This document shows, piece after piece, positions 7,905 through 17,117 of a stretch of 64,000 nucleotides of DNA. The notes under the pieces were generated by a model. It was not told where the DNA came from, searched no databases, and saw nothing but the letters and a program-made list of their open reading frames with translations. Made by a program: the position numbers and the translations under genes. Where the stretch lies: positions 62,001-126,000 of the forward strand of contig NZ_CALNVW010000039.1 of assembly GCF_940670765.1 (NCBI RefSeq), written 5' to 3'. The stretch is from Streptomyces sp. A 4/2. GTDB taxonomy: Bacteria; Actinomycetota; Actinomycetes; Streptomycetales; Streptomycetaceae. How positions within the stretch are numbered: position 1 is the first letter of the stretch; each line of letters opens with the position of its first letter.

Positions 7905-8600
7905 TCAATGCTCGAACCGGTAGCCCATGCCCGGCTCGGTGACGAAGTGCCGGGGGTGCGAGGGGTCCGCCTCCAGCTTGCGGCGCAGTTGGGCCATGTA
8001 GACCCGCAGGTAGTTGGTCTCCGTGCCGTAGGAGGGGCCCCAGACCTCCTGGAGCAGCTGCTTCTGGCTGACGAGCCGACCGGTGTTCCGTACGAGCACC
8101 TCCAGGAGGTGCCACTCGGTGGGGGTGAGCCGTACGTCACGGCCCGCGCGCTGGACCTTCTTGGCCGCCAGGTCGACCGTGAAGTCCTCGGTCTCCACGA
8201 GCGAGACGTCCTCGCCGCCGCCGGATTCGGATCCGAGGGGTTCGGCCCTGCGGACCGCCGCGCGCAGCCGGGCCAGCAGTTCGTCCATGCCGAAGGGCTT
8301 GGTGACGTAGTCGTCGGCGCCCGCGTCCAGGGCCTCGACCTTCTCGTCCGAGGTGTGCCGGGCGGAGAGCACCAGGATCGGCACCCGGGTCCAGCCGCGC
8401 AGGCCCTTGATGACCTCCACGCCGTCCATGTCGGGCAGCCCGAGGTCCAGCAGGACCACGTCGGGGTGGCGGGCGGCGGCGAGCTGGAGGGCGGTGGCCC
8501 CGTCGGGGGCCGCGTCCACCTCGTACTTGCGTGCCTTCAGGTTGATCACAAGGGCGCGCACGATCTGCGGATCGTCCTCGACCACGAGCACCCGCGTCAT
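7905..8600 (-). CDS. kdpE: KdpE response regulator of the potassium-responsive system
   Basis: A 231-residue OmpR/PhoB-type regulator. The receiver domain (1-120) has acidic residues VEDD at 7-10, the phospho-acceptor D52 in VLLDLGLPD, and the lysine in VTKPF. The C-terminal winged helix (about 130-231) contains LTPTEWHLLEVLVRN and TNYLRVYMAQLRRKLE. Its ATG overlaps the kdpD stop as ATGA. It should be phosphorylated by KdpD and activate the kdp promoter when K+ is limiting. It lies downstream of the transporter genes on the same strand. Confidence 0.93.
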   Translation of the reverse strand: MTRVLVVEDDPQIVRALVINLKARKYEVDAAPDGATALQLAAARHPDVVLLDLGLPDMDGVEVIKGLRGWTRVPILVLSARHTSDEKVEALDAGADDYVTKPFGMDELLARLRAAVRRAEPLGSESGGGEDVSLVETEDFTVDLAAKKVQRAGRDVRLTPTEWHLLEVLVRNTGRLVSQKQLLQEVWGPSYGTETNYLRVYMAQLRRKLEADPSHPRHFVTEPGMGYRFEH

Positions 8601-11146
8601 AGCGAGATCTGCCTTTCTGCTGACGGTGTGGGGCATGCGGCGGCCCGTCCTCCGGCCGCCGCGAGTGTGAGGACCATGGTCATGCCACCGCCGGGGGTGT
8701 CCTCGGCGCCCAGCGTGCCGCCCATGGCCTCGACGAAGCCGCGGGCCACGGCGAGGCCGAGGCCGACCCCTACGCCGCGCGGGGCGTCGCCGAGGCGCTG
8801 GAAGGGCTCGAAGATGCGTTCCTTGGCCTCGTCGGGGACTCCGGGTCCCCGGTCGGCGACGCGGAGCTCCACCCGGTCGCCCAGGGCACTGGCCGCCACG
8901 GTGACGGGCACGTCGCCCGGGTTGTACTTGACCGCGTTCTCGACGATGTTGGCGACGGCCCGCTCCAGCAGGCCGGGGTCGACGGCCACCATGGGCAGCG
9001 TCTCGGGGATGTCGAGTTCGGCGCTGCCCTCGGGGACCCCGCCGAGGGCCATCGGGACCACTTCGTCGAGGTCGATCTCGCGGATCAGCGGGGTGACGGT
9101 GCCGGTCTGCAGCCGGGAGACGTCCAGGAGGTTCCCGACGAGGTGGTCGAGCCGGTCGGCGCCGTCCTCGATGCCTGCGAGCAGTTCCGCCTCGTCCTCG
9201 TCGGACCAGGAGACGTCGTCGGAGCGCAGGGAGCTGACGGCCGCCTTGATGGCGGCGAGCGGGGTGCGCAGATCGTGGCTGACGGCGGCGAGCAGAGCCG
9301 TACGGATGCGGTTGCCCTCGGCCAGCCTGCGGGCCTCCTCGGCCTCGCCGACGAGCCGCTGGCGGTCCAGTACGACGGCGGCCTGGGCGGCGAAGGCGCC
9401 GAGCACCCTGCGGTCCTCGGCGGGCAGGACCCGTCCGGAGAGCGCCATCGCCATGTGGTCGCCGATCGGCATGTCCACGTCCGCCTCCTCGGGGCGGGCG
9501 AGCGTACGGGGTCCGACGCTGCCCGCACAGACCCACGGGTCGACATCGCTCTTGCGTTCGAGGAGTGCCACGGAGTCCATGGCGAAGGTCTCCCTCACTC
9601 TTTCGAGAAGCGCGTCCAGGGTGGTCTCCCCGCGCAGCACGCTGCCCGCCAGGAAGGAAAGGATCTCCGACTCGGCCCGCAGCCTGGCCGCCTGGTGGGT
9701 ACGGCGGGCCGCCTGGTCCACCACGGAGGCCACCGCCACGGCCACCGACACGAAGATCACGATGGCGACGATGTTCTTCGAGTTCGAGATGGTCAGCAGG
9801 TGCAGCGGCGGGGCGAAGAAGTAGTTCAGCAGCAGCGAGCCGAAGGCCGCGGAGGCGAGCGCGGGCAGCAGACCGCCCAGCAGGGCCGCCGCCACGGTCA
9901 GCGACAGGAAGAGCAGCATGTCGTTGGCGAGGCCGAGGTCGGCGTCGATGTTGGTCAGCAGCACGGTGAGGATCGCCGGGCCGACCACGCCGGCCAGCCA
10001 GCCCCAGATGATCCGCACCTTCCCCAGCCGGGCGCCGCGGGCGACCGGCAGACCGCGCCCCTTGGCGACCTCCTCGTGGGTGACGATGTGGACGTCCAGG
10101 TCGGGCCCGGAATCGCGGGCCACGGTCTGTCCGACACCCGGGCCGAAGATGTACTGCCAGGTCTTGCGGCGGCTGGAGCCGAGCACGATCTGGGTGGCGT
10201 TCACACCCCGGGCGAATTCGAGCAGCGCGGAGGGGATGTCCTCCCCTATGACGTGGTGGAAGGTGCCGCCCAGGTCCTCGACCAGGGTCCGCTGGACCGC
10301 GAGCTCCTTCGGTGACGCCGAGGTCAGCCCGTCGCTGCGGGCGATGTAGACGGCGAGGATCTCGCTGCCGGAGCCCTTGGCGGCCATCCGGGCGGCCCGG
10401 CGGATGAGCGTGCGGCCCTCGGGGCCGCCCGTCAGCCCCACGACGATGCGTTCGCGGGCCTGCCAGGTGGAGCGGATGTTGTGCTCGCCGCGGTACTGCT
10501 GGAGGTATTCGTCGACCCGGTCGGCGACCCACAGCAGGGCGAGCTCGCGCAGCGCGGTGAGGTTTCCCGGGCGGAAGTAGTTGGACAGGGCCGCGTCGAC
10601 CTTGTCCGGTTTGTAGATGTTGCCGTGCGCCATCCGGCGGCGCAGCGACTGGGGCGACATGTCGACGAGTTCGAGCTGGTCGGCACGGCGGACCACCTCG
10701 TCGGGGACGGTCTCCCGCTGGGCGACACCCGTTATCGACTCGACGACGTCACCGAGCGACTCCAGGTGCTGAATGTTGACGGCGGAGACGACGTCGATAC
10801 CGGCCTGGAGGAGTTCCTCGACGTCCTGCCAGCGCTTGGTGTTGCGCGAGCCGGGGACATTGGTGTGGGCGAGTTCGTCGACCAGCGCGACGGCGGGCGC
10901 CCGCTCCAGGACCGCGTCCACGTCCATCTCGGTGAAGACGCTGCCCCGGTAGGTGATCTCACGGCGCCGGATCTGCTCCAGGCCGTGCATCATCACCTCG
11001 GTCCGCGGCCTGTCGTGGTGCTCGACGAAGGCCACGACGCAGTCCGTCCCCCGCTCCACCCTGCGGTGGGCCTCGGCGAGCATCGTGTACGTCTTGCCGA
11101 CGCCCGGTGCCGCGCCGAGGAATATTCGAAGCTTGCCTCGTGCCAT
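8597..11146 (-). CDS. kdpD: KdpD sensor histidine kinase
   Basis: An 849-residue sensor kinase with all KdpD parts in order: an N-terminal KdpD domain with P-loop GAAPGVGKT (11-19) and LVDELAHTN (about 88-96), a universal-stress-like domain (about 240-370), four transmembrane helices (about 390-490), a GAF-like region, then the kinase core with VSHDLRTPLAAI (phosphorylated His near 620), VENAVKYN and GLGLAVARGFV. The ATG at 11146 is used because MARGKLRIFLGAAP is the conserved start; the longer open frame is spurious. It senses K+ limitation or ionic stress and phosphorylates KdpE. Intact family length. Confidence 0.93.
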   Translation of the reverse strand: MARGKLRIFLGAAPGVGKTYTMLAEAHRRVERGTDCVVAFVEHHDRPRTEVMMHGLEQIRRREITYRGSVFTEMDVDAVLERAPAVALVDELAHTNVPGSRNTKRWQDVEELLQAGIDVVSAVNIQHLESLGDVVESITGVAQRETVPDEVVRRADQLELVDMSPQSLRRRMAHGNIYKPDKVDAALSNYFRPGNLTALRELALLWVADRVDEYLQQYRGEHNIRSTWQARERIVVGLTGGPEGRTLIRRAARMAAKGSGSEILAVYIARSDGLTSASPKELAVQRTLVEDLGGTFHHVIGEDIPSALLEFARGVNATQIVLGSSRRKTWQYIFGPGVGQTVARDSGPDLDVHIVTHEEVAKGRGLPVARGARLGKVRIIWGWLAGVVGPAILTVLLTNIDADLGLANDMLLFLSLTVAAALLGGLLPALASAAFGSLLLNYFFAPPLHLLTISNSKNIVAIVIFVSVAVAVASVVDQAARRTHQAARLRAESEILSFLAGSVLRGETTLDALLERVRETFAMDSVALLERKSDVDPWVCAGSVGPRTLARPEEADVDMPIGDHMAMALSGRVLPAEDRRVLGAFAAQAAVVLDRQRLVGEAEEARRLAEGNRIRTALLAAVSHDLRTPLAAIKAAVSSLRSDDVSWSDEDEAELLAGIEDGADRLDHLVGNLLDVSRLQTGTVTPLIREIDLDEVVPMALGGVPEGSAELDIPETLPMVAVDPGLLERAVANIVENAVKYNPGDVPVTVAASALGDRVELRVADRGPGVPDEAKERIFEPFQRLGDAPRGVGVGLGLAVARGFVEAMGGTLGAEDTPGGGMTMVLTLAAAGGRAAACPTPSAERQISL

Positions 11147-11362
11147 GGCCCCATTGTCTTTCAGAGAACAGGTGAGTACTCTCCGTCGACCATACGGCCA
11201 GGGATTCCGGCATAACGGACGGGGGGCCGTCCCGAGGGGGGTCTTGACACGATCCTGATGGGCCCGGCCGGCGCCCGCCTGGCCCGGATCCACGCTGGTC
11301 AGCCGCGACCGGACGGCTCTGGGCCGTCGGCAGCGCTCCCGCGGCAGGACGGTCAGCAGGGC

Positions 11363-12097
11363 TCAGCCGTGGTCGATGATCTGCCCGTCGCTGAGTTCCA
11401 GCACCCGGTCCGCGAGGTCGAGCAGCTGGGCGTCGTGCGTGGCCACCAGCGCCGTCACCCCCTCGCTCCGTACGACCGCGCGCAGCAGCTCCATCACCGC
11501 GAGCCCGGTCTCCGCGTCCAGCTGGCCGGTCGGCTCGTCCGCGATGAGCAGCGCGGGCCGGTTGGCGAGCGCACGGGCGATGGCCACCCGCTGCTGCTGC
11601 CCGCCGGACATCTCGCCGGGGCGCTGCGCCATGTGGTCGGCGAGGCCGACGAGGCCCAGCAGCAGAGCGACGCGCTCCTCCCGCTCGCGCGGGTCGGCCT
11701 TGCGCAGCCGCATCGGTACGCCGACGTTCTCGGCGGCCGAGAGGATCGGGATCAGTCCGAACGACTGGAAGATGAAGCCGATGCGGTCACGGCGCAGATC
11801 GAGCAGCCCGTTCTCACCGAGCCCGACCAGCTCCGTGCCGTCCACGGTGATCCGCCCCTCGCCGGGGGTGTCCAGACCGCCGACCAGATTGAGCAGGGTG
11901 GTCTTGCCGGAGCCCGAGCGGCCCTTGAGGGCGACGAGTTCACCGCGCGGCACGTCGAAGGAGACCCCGCGCAGCGCGTGCACGGCGGCGGCGCCCGTGC
12001 CGTACGAACGGTGCAGGTTCTCCACCCGCACCATCGGCTCGTCGGGCCGGTCGTCCGCCACGGCCGTGCCGGCCTGTCCGCTGGTGCCCTCGGTCAT
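11363..12097 (-). CDS. Orphan MacB/LolD-type ABC transporter ATP-binding protein
   Basis: A 244-residue ABC ATPase: Walker A GRSGSGKT (59-66), Q-loop IFQSFGLIP, signature MSGGQQQRVAIARAL, Walker B LLIADEPTGQLD and switch histidine ATHD. The arrangement is that of the LolD/MacB/FtsE group, which works with MacB-like or FtsX-like permeases. No such permease is encoded in this window. It lies inside the kdp gene cluster between kdpC and kdpD, with gaps of 190 and 216 bases and a hairpin before it, so it may be separately transcribed. Partner and substrate are unknown. Confidence 0.85.
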   Translation of the reverse strand: MTEGTSGQAGTAVADDRPDEPMVRVENLHRSYGTGAAAVHALRGVSFDVPRGELVALKGRSGSGKTTLLNLVGGLDTPGEGRITVDGTELVGLGENGLLDLRRDRIGFIFQSFGLIPILSAAENVGVPMRLRKADPREREERVALLLGLVGLADHMAQRPGEMSGGQQQRVAIARALANRPALLIADEPTGQLDAETGLAVMELLRAVVRSEGVTALVATHDAQLLDLADRVLELSDGQIIDHG

Positions 12098-12224
12098 GCT
12101 CGCTCCCCCGTACGGTCCGGTCGATCGGCGTCAGTATGGTCACCGGACGCGCCGTCGGGCAATGGCGGGGCGCCGGTGCGTCCGCTGACAGCGGTGCGGC
12201 GGACCCGGTACGCGGGCGCGCGGA

Positions 12225-12270
12225 AGCGGCCCGCGGCGCTCTGGACACACCAGAACCACCGCGGGCCGCT
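12225..12270 (-). terminator. Hairpin after kdpC
   Basis: A 12-bp perfect stem (AGCGGCCCGCGG at 12225-12236 with its complement at 12259-12270) encloses a second 5-bp stem (TCTGG/CCAGA). It begins 17 bases after the kdpC stop on that strand. It could end or attenuate transcription between the transporter genes and the ABC ATPase and kdpDE. Confidence 0.6.
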
Positions 12271-12287
12271 GGGCAGTCGGCCGGGGA

Positions 12288-12962
12288 TCAGCCCTTGACC
12301 AGCTGCTTCAGTGCCACGTTGAGTTCGAGGACGTTCACCCGGGGCTCGCCGATGAATCCCAGCCCCCGGCCGGTGGTGTGGTCGGCGACCAGCCTGTCCA
12401 CCTGGGCCACGGTGAGGTGGTTGCGCTCCGCTACCCGGTGCACCTGGATCTCGGCGTACGCCGGGGAGATGTCCGGGTCGAGCCCGGAGGCCGACGAGGT
12501 GACGGCGTCGGCGGGCACCTCGGAGGGCTTCACCGTGTAGCCGGCCGCCGCGTTGTCCTCGATGACGGCGGCCTTGGCCTCCTTGACCGACTTGATCAGC
12601 CCGGCGTTGTCGCCGGACAGGTTGGTCGCGCCGGACACCAGCAACTTGTACTGGGTGTTGATGCTGTTGGTGCCGAGCCCGTTGGACGGCCGGGGCTGGA
12701 ACCACTTGAGGTCGGGCGCCGGGGTCTCCTGCCCCTTCTTCAGCGGCAGGGTGTAGCTCTGCCCGATGAGGGAGGAACCGACGACCTTGCCCCCGGACTT
12801 GATCTCCGAGCCGTTGGCCTTGTCGTGGAACAGGGCCTGGGCGACGCCGGTGACGGCGAGCGGGTAGATCACCCCGCACACCACGGTCAGGACCAGAAGG
12901 GCACGCAGGGCGGCCCAGAGCAGCCGTCCCGTTCCGCTCACGGAGTTGTTCATGATGGTCAC
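12288..12962 (-). CDS. kdpC: KdpC, subunit C of the K+-transporting ATPase
   Basis: A 224-residue subunit with one N-terminal membrane helix (about residues 14-40, LLWAALRALLVLTVVCGVIYPL) and an extracytoplasmic domain. Family motifs are GSSLIGQ, FQPRPS, ASGLDPDISPAYAEIQ and VNVLELN near the end. The GTG at 12962 overlaps the kdpB stop as GTGA; an ATG three codons later is an alternative. KdpC stabilises the KdpFABC complex. A hairpin follows the gene. Confidence 0.93.
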   Translation of the reverse strand: MTIMNNSVSGTGRLLWAALRALLVLTVVCGVIYPLAVTGVAQALFHDKANGSEIKSGGKVVGSSLIGQSYTLPLKKGQETPAPDLKWFQPRPSNGLGTNSINTQYKLLVSGATNLSGDNAGLIKSVKEAKAAVIEDNAAAGYTVKPSEVPADAVTSSASGLDPDISPAYAEIQVHRVAERNHLTVAQVDRLVADHTTGRGLGFIGEPRVNVLELNVALKQLVKG

Positions 12963-15052
12963 CCGATGCCAGGAATGAGGGAGAGGAGCAGGTCGATGAT
13001 CTTGATGCCGACGAACGGCGCGACCAGGCCGCCGAGTCCGTAGATCCCGAGGTTGCGACGGAGCATCCGGTCCGCTCCCGTCGGCTTGTACTGCACGCCC
13101 TTCAGGGCGAGCGGCACCAGCGCGACGATGACCAGCGCGTTGAAGACGACCGCCGACAGGATCGCGGACTCCGGCGACGCGAGGTGCATGACGTTGAGCT
13201 TGTCCAGGCTCGGGTACGCCACCGCGAACATCGCCGGGATGATCGCGAAGTACTTCGCGACGTCGTTGGCGATCGAGAACGTCGTCAACGCGCCCCGGGT
13301 GATCAGCAGTTGCTTGCCGATCTCGACGATCTCGATCAGCTTGGTCGGGTTGGAGTCCAGGTCCACCATGTTCCCGGCCTCCTTGGCGGCCGAGGTCCCG
13401 GTGTTCATGGCCACCCCGACGTCCGCCTGGGCCAGCGCGGGGGCGTCGTTCGTACCGTCGCCGGTCATCGCCACGAGCTTGCCGCCGGCCTGCTCGCGCT
13501 TGATGAGCGCCATCTTGTCCTCGGGGGTGGCCTCGGCGAGGAAGTCGTCGACACCTGCCTCCTCGGCGATGGCCTTGGCGGTCAGCGGGTTGTCGCCGGT
13601 GATCATGACGGTCCTGATGCCCATCCGGCGCAGTTCGTCGAACCGCTCGCGCATGCCCTCCTTGACGACGTCCTTGAGGTGGATGACGCCCAGCACCCGG
13701 GCGCCCTCACCGTCCTCGACGGCGACGAGCAGCGGGGTGCCACCGGCCTGCGAGATCGCGTCGGTGAGCGTCCGGGCGTCCTCGGACACCTGACCGCCGC
13801 ACTCCTCGACCCAGGCCACCACCGAGCCGCTCGCGCCCTTGCGGATCCGGCGCCCGCCGGTGTCCACCCCCGACATCCGGGTCTGGGCGGTGAAGGTGAC
13901 CCAGTCGGCCCCGGTCAGCTCGCCCCGGCTCCGCTCGCGGAGCCCGTACTTCTCCTTGGCGAGTACGACGACCGAGCGTCCCTCGGGGGTCTCGTCGGCC
14001 AGCGAGGAGAGCTGCGCCGCGTCGGCGAGCACCGCCTCGGTGACTCCCCTGACCGGCACGAACGCGGCGGCCTGCCGGTTGCCCAGCGTGATGGTGCCGG
14101 TCTTGTCGAGCAGCAGTGTCGACACATCGCCCGCGGCCTCGACCGCGCGCCCCGACATGGCGAGGACATTGCGCTGCACCAGGCGGTCCATGCCCGCGAT
14201 GCCGATCGCGGAGAGCAGGGCTCCGATGGTCGTCGGGATCAGGCAGACCAGCAGGGCGGTCAGCACGATCATGGACTGCTTGGCGCCCGCGTACGTGGCG
14301 AACGGCTGGAGGGTGACGACCGCCAGCAGGAAGACGATGGTGAGCGAGGCGAGCAGGATGTTCAGCGCGATCTCGTTCGGCGTCTTCTGCCGGGCCGCAC
14401 CCTCCACCAGCTTGATCATCCGGTCGATGAAGGTCTCGCCCGGCTTCGTCATGATCTTGACGACGATCCGGTCGGAGAGCACCTTCGTACCGCCGGTGAC
14501 GGCCGAGCGGTCACCGCCCGACTCCCGGATGACGGGGGCCGATTCACCGGTGATCGCGGACTCGTCGACCGACGCGACCCCTTCGACGACGTCGCCGTCG
14601 CCGGGGATGATGTCGCCGGCCTCGCAGACCACCAGGTCACCGATGCGCAGGCCGGTGCCGGGCACCTGCTCCTCCACCGAGCCGTCGAGCCGCCGTGCGA
14701 CGGTGTCGCTCTTGGCCTTGCGGAGCGTGTCGGCCTGGGCCTTGCCCCGGCCCTCGGCGACCGCCTCGGCCAGGTTGGCGAAGATCGTCGTCAGCCAGAG
14801 CCAGCCGGTGATGGCCCAGCCGAACCAGTCGCCCGGATCCTTCAGGGCGAACACCGTGGTCACCACGGAACCGACCTCGACCACGAACATCACGGGCGAC
14901 TTGACCATGAGCCGCGGGTCGAGCTTGCGTACCGCGTCGGGGAAGGACTTGATCAGCTGCTTGGGGTCGAACAGCCCACCGCCGACGCGCCCTTCGGGCT
15001 TCTGGTCGGGTGCGCCCGGGTGGGGCGCACGGGCCGGGGTGAGGGTACTCAT
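12959..15052 (-). CDS. kdpB: KdpB, P-type ATPase catalytic subunit of the K+ pump
   Basis: A 697-residue P-type ATPase that powers KdpFABC. The phosphorylated aspartate is D316 in DKTGT; the actuator loop TGES is at 168-171; the hinge motif is MTGDGTNDAPAL; the family-specific CLIPTTIGALLSAIG helix lies near 270. Length and motif order are typical. The ATG overlaps the kdpA stop (ATGA) and the stop overlaps kdpC (GTGA), so the three are translationally coupled. Confidence 0.95.
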   Translation of the reverse strand: MSTLTPARAPHPGAPDQKPEGRVGGGLFDPKQLIKSFPDAVRKLDPRLMVKSPVMFVVEVGSVVTTVFALKDPGDWFGWAITGWLWLTTIFANLAEAVAEGRGKAQADTLRKAKSDTVARRLDGSVEEQVPGTGLRIGDLVVCEAGDIIPGDGDVVEGVASVDESAITGESAPVIRESGGDRSAVTGGTKVLSDRIVVKIMTKPGETFIDRMIKLVEGAARQKTPNEIALNILLASLTIVFLLAVVTLQPFATYAGAKQSMIVLTALLVCLIPTTIGALLSAIGIAGMDRLVQRNVLAMSGRAVEAAGDVSTLLLDKTGTITLGNRQAAAFVPVRGVTEAVLADAAQLSSLADETPEGRSVVVLAKEKYGLRERSRGELTGADWVTFTAQTRMSGVDTGGRRIRKGASGSVVAWVEECGGQVSEDARTLTDAISQAGGTPLLVAVEDGEGARVLGVIHLKDVVKEGMRERFDELRRMGIRTVMITGDNPLTAKAIAEEAGVDDFLAEATPEDKMALIKREQAGGKLVAMTGDGTNDAPALAQADVGVAMNTGTSAAKEAGNMVDLDSNPTKLIEIVEIGKQLLITRGALTTFSIANDVAKYFAIIPAMFAVAYPSLDKLNVMHLASPESAILSAVVFNALVIVALVPLALKGVQYKPTGADRMLRRNLGIYGLGGLVAPFVGIKIIDLLLSLIPGIG

Positions 15053-16713
15053 GACGCCAGCCCTTCAGCGAGCGGACCCAGCGCGAGCGCCGGGAAATAG
15101 GTCAGTCCGGCGACGATCATGATCGTGCCGACGAGGAGCCCGGTGAAGAGCGGCTTGTCGGTACGGAGCGTGCCGGCGGTCGCGGGCACCGGCCGTTGTT
15201 CTGCGAGCGAACCGGCCAGCGCCAGCACGAACACCATGGGGACGAAACGGCCGAGCAGCATCGCCAGTCCGATGGTGGTGTTGAACCACTGGGTGTCCGC
15301 GCCGAGCCCGGCGAAGGCCGAGCCGTTGTTGTTGGCGCCCGAGGTGTAGGCGTAGAGGATCTCCGAGAAGCCGTGTGCACCGGAGTTGGTCATCGAGTGG
15401 CCCGGTGTCGGGAGTGCCAGCGCCGCAGCGGTGAAGCAGAGCACCAGCGCCGGGGTGATCAGGATGTAGCAGGCCGCGAACTTGATCTCGCGGACGCCGA
15501 TCTTCTTGCCCAGGTACTCGGGCGTACGGCCCACCATCAGTCCCGCGATGAACACCGCGATGACCGCCATGATCAGCATCCCGTAGAGGCCGGAGCCGAC
15601 ACCGCCGGGGGCGATCTCGCCGAGCTGCATGCCGAGCATGGTGATGCCGCCGCCGAAGCCGGTGAAGGAGGAGTGGAAGGAGTTGACCGCGCCGGTCGAG
15701 GTAAGCGTGGTCGCCACCGAGAAGATCGACGAGCCGCCGATCCCGAAGCGCGTCTCCTTGCCCTCCATCGCGCCGCCCGCGAGGTCGAAGGCCGGGCCGC
15801 CGTGGTGGAACTCGGTCCACATCATCAGCGCGGTGAAGCCGATCCAGATCGTCACCATCGCGGCGAGGATCGCGTATCCCTGCTTGAGGGAGCCCACCAT
15901 CCGGCCGAAGGTCCGGGTCATCGCGAAGGGGATGACCAGGATCAGGAAGATCTCCAGGAGGTTGGAGGTGCCGTTCGGGTTCTCGAAGGGGTGGGCGGAG
16001 TTGGCGTTGAAGTAGCCGCCGCCGTTGGTGCCCAGCTCCTTGATGGCCTCCTGGGAGGCGACGGCGCCGCCGTTCCACTGCTGCGAACCACCGCCGAACT
16101 GGCCGACCTCGTGGATCCCGGCGAAGTTCTGGATGGCACCGCAGGCCACCAGGATCAGCGCGCCGACGACGGCGATGGGGATCAGGATGCGGACGGTACC
16201 GCGCACCAGGTCGGCCCAGAAGTTGCCGAGTTCACCGGTGCGGGAGCGGGCGAAGCCGCGTACGAGGGCGACCGCGACGGCCATGCCGACGGCTGCCGAG
16301 ACGAAGTTCTGCACCGCCAGGCCGCCGGTCTGCACGACGTGGCCCATGGCCTGCTCACCCGAGTACGACTGCCAGTTGGTGTTGGCGACGAACGAGGCGG
16401 CGGTGTTGAACGCCTGGTCCGGGTCGATCGACGCGAAGCCGAGTGAACCGGGCAGGCTGCCCTGCACCCGCTGGAGCAGGTACAGGAAGAGGATGCTCAC
16501 CAGCGAGAAGGCGAGGACGCCCCGGAGATAGGACGGCCAGCGCATCTCGGATGCGGGGTTGGCGCCGATGGCCTTGTAGATCCACTTCTCGACCCGCAGA
16601 TGCTTGTCGGAGGAGTAGACACGGGCCATGAAGTCGCCGAGCGGTCGGTAGGCCAGACCCAGCGCCACGATCAGCGCGAGCATCTGGAGCACACCGGCGA
16701 GGACGGGGCTCAT
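15049..16713 (-). CDS. kdpA: KdpA, potassium-channel-like subunit of the K+ pump
   Basis: A 554-residue polytopic membrane protein with about ten helices and the pseudo-fourfold selectivity loops of the Trk/Ktr/KdpA superfamily, seen as NTNWQSYSGE, TNGGGYFNANSAHPFENP, NSFHSSFTGFGGG and TSGANNNGSAFAGL. It binds and selects K+ in the KdpFABC complex. The ATG start lies 6 bases after the kdpF stop. Full length, with no sign of damage. Confidence 0.95.
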   Translation of the reverse strand: MSPVLAGVLQMLALIVALGLAYRPLGDFMARVYSSDKHLRVEKWIYKAIGANPASEMRWPSYLRGVLAFSLVSILFLYLLQRVQGSLPGSLGFASIDPDQAFNTAASFVANTNWQSYSGEQAMGHVVQTGGLAVQNFVSAAVGMAVAVALVRGFARSRTGELGNFWADLVRGTVRILIPIAVVGALILVACGAIQNFAGIHEVGQFGGGSQQWNGGAVASQEAIKELGTNGGGYFNANSAHPFENPNGTSNLLEIFLILVIPFAMTRTFGRMVGSLKQGYAILAAMVTIWIGFTALMMWTEFHHGGPAFDLAGGAMEGKETRFGIGGSSIFSVATTLTSTGAVNSFHSSFTGFGGGITMLGMQLGEIAPGGVGSGLYGMLIMAVIAVFIAGLMVGRTPEYLGKKIGVREIKFAACYILITPALVLCFTAAALALPTPGHSMTNSGAHGFSEILYAYTSGANNNGSAFAGLGADTQWFNTTIGLAMLLGRFVPMVFVLALAGSLAEQRPVPATAGTLRTDKPLFTGLLVGTIMIVAGLTYFPALALGPLAEGLAS

Positions 16714-16719
16714 CAGGGC

Positions 16720-16818
16720 TCAGAACCTCTCCGGGTGAACAAGGGCGAGGACGAGGTAGCCCAGCAGGGCGACAGCCACCACGAGGCCGACGACGGCCTC
16801 CACGGAAGAACCGCTCAC
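16720..16818 (-). CDS. kdpF: KdpF, small subunit of the K+ pump
   Basis: A 32-residue single-helix protein. The core VVGLVVAVALLGYLVLALV ending HPERF is the KdpF signature. The GTG at 16818 overlaps the stop of the preceding 27-codon gene (GTGA) and has AAGGGGGTGG upstream; an internal GTG at 16803 would give 27 residues but lacks a binding site. KdpF sits at the KdpA/KdpB interface and stabilises the complex. Confidence 0.88.
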   Translation of the reverse strand: MSGSSVEAVVGLVVAVALLGYLVLALVHPERF

Positions 16819-16898
16819 AGCTTCGCCACCCCCTTGGCAATGAGCGCCACCAGCGCGAAGACCGCGATCATGGTGACGACGAAGGCCACATCGGCCAT
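16815..16898 (-). CDS. 27-residue single-helix membrane peptide, first gene of the kdp operon
   Basis: A short gene encoding MADVAFVVTMIAVFALVAL followed by IAKGVAKL. The hydrophobic stretch at about residues 4-20 can form one membrane helix; the end is positively charged. The ATG has a good binding site (AGGAG, 6 bases away), and the stop overlaps the kdpF GTG as GTGA, the same coupling used between the other kdp genes. No close name comes to mind. The resemblance in size and character to KdpF suggests an extra small subunit or regulator of the pump, but this is inference. Confidence 0.75.
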   Translation of the reverse strand: MADVAFVVTMIAVFALVALIAKGVAKL

Positions 16899-17043
16899 CG
16901 TGAGCTCCTGAAAGAGTTCGAAAATTCGGACTCCCTGAGCAAACCCTCTCGAACGGCCACAGAGCCTTCCGTTGACGGCACCCATACGGCGAGCGGCCCG
17001 CCCTTGATGCGATCCCTACGCGCAAGGCCGTGACCAGCAGAAA
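16899..17043 (-). promoter_or_regulatory. Probable kdp promoter region
   Basis: This 145-base stretch between the upstream terminator and the first kdp gene must hold the kdp promoter and the KdpE site. An AT-rich spot with the small dyad CGAA-AA-TTCG (16919-16928) lies about 20 bases before the first start codon. I cannot place -35/-10 boxes with confidence, and no riboswitch fold was recognised. Confidence 0.4.
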
Positions 17044-17085
17044 AGCCGGTGGCCCGCACCCCCGTGGGGGTGCGGGCCACCGGCT
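17044..17085 (-). terminator. Strong hairpin terminator after the dut/DUF3710 operon
   Basis: A perfect 20-bp stem (arms 17044-17063 and 17066-17085, starting AGCCGGTGGCCCG) with a minimal GT centre. It lies downstream of the DUF3710 gene on the minus strand and insulates that operon from the kdp promoter. Confidence 0.85.
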
Positions 17086-17117
17086 CTGCCGGATCGGGCC
17101 GATGGACGCGCGCCGAC

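Noticed and set aside
6738..9824. Plus-strand 1028-codon open frame over DUF3159, OB-fold, kdpE and kdpD
   Set aside because: Crosses four genes with recognised proteins on the other strand; no start signal or domain.
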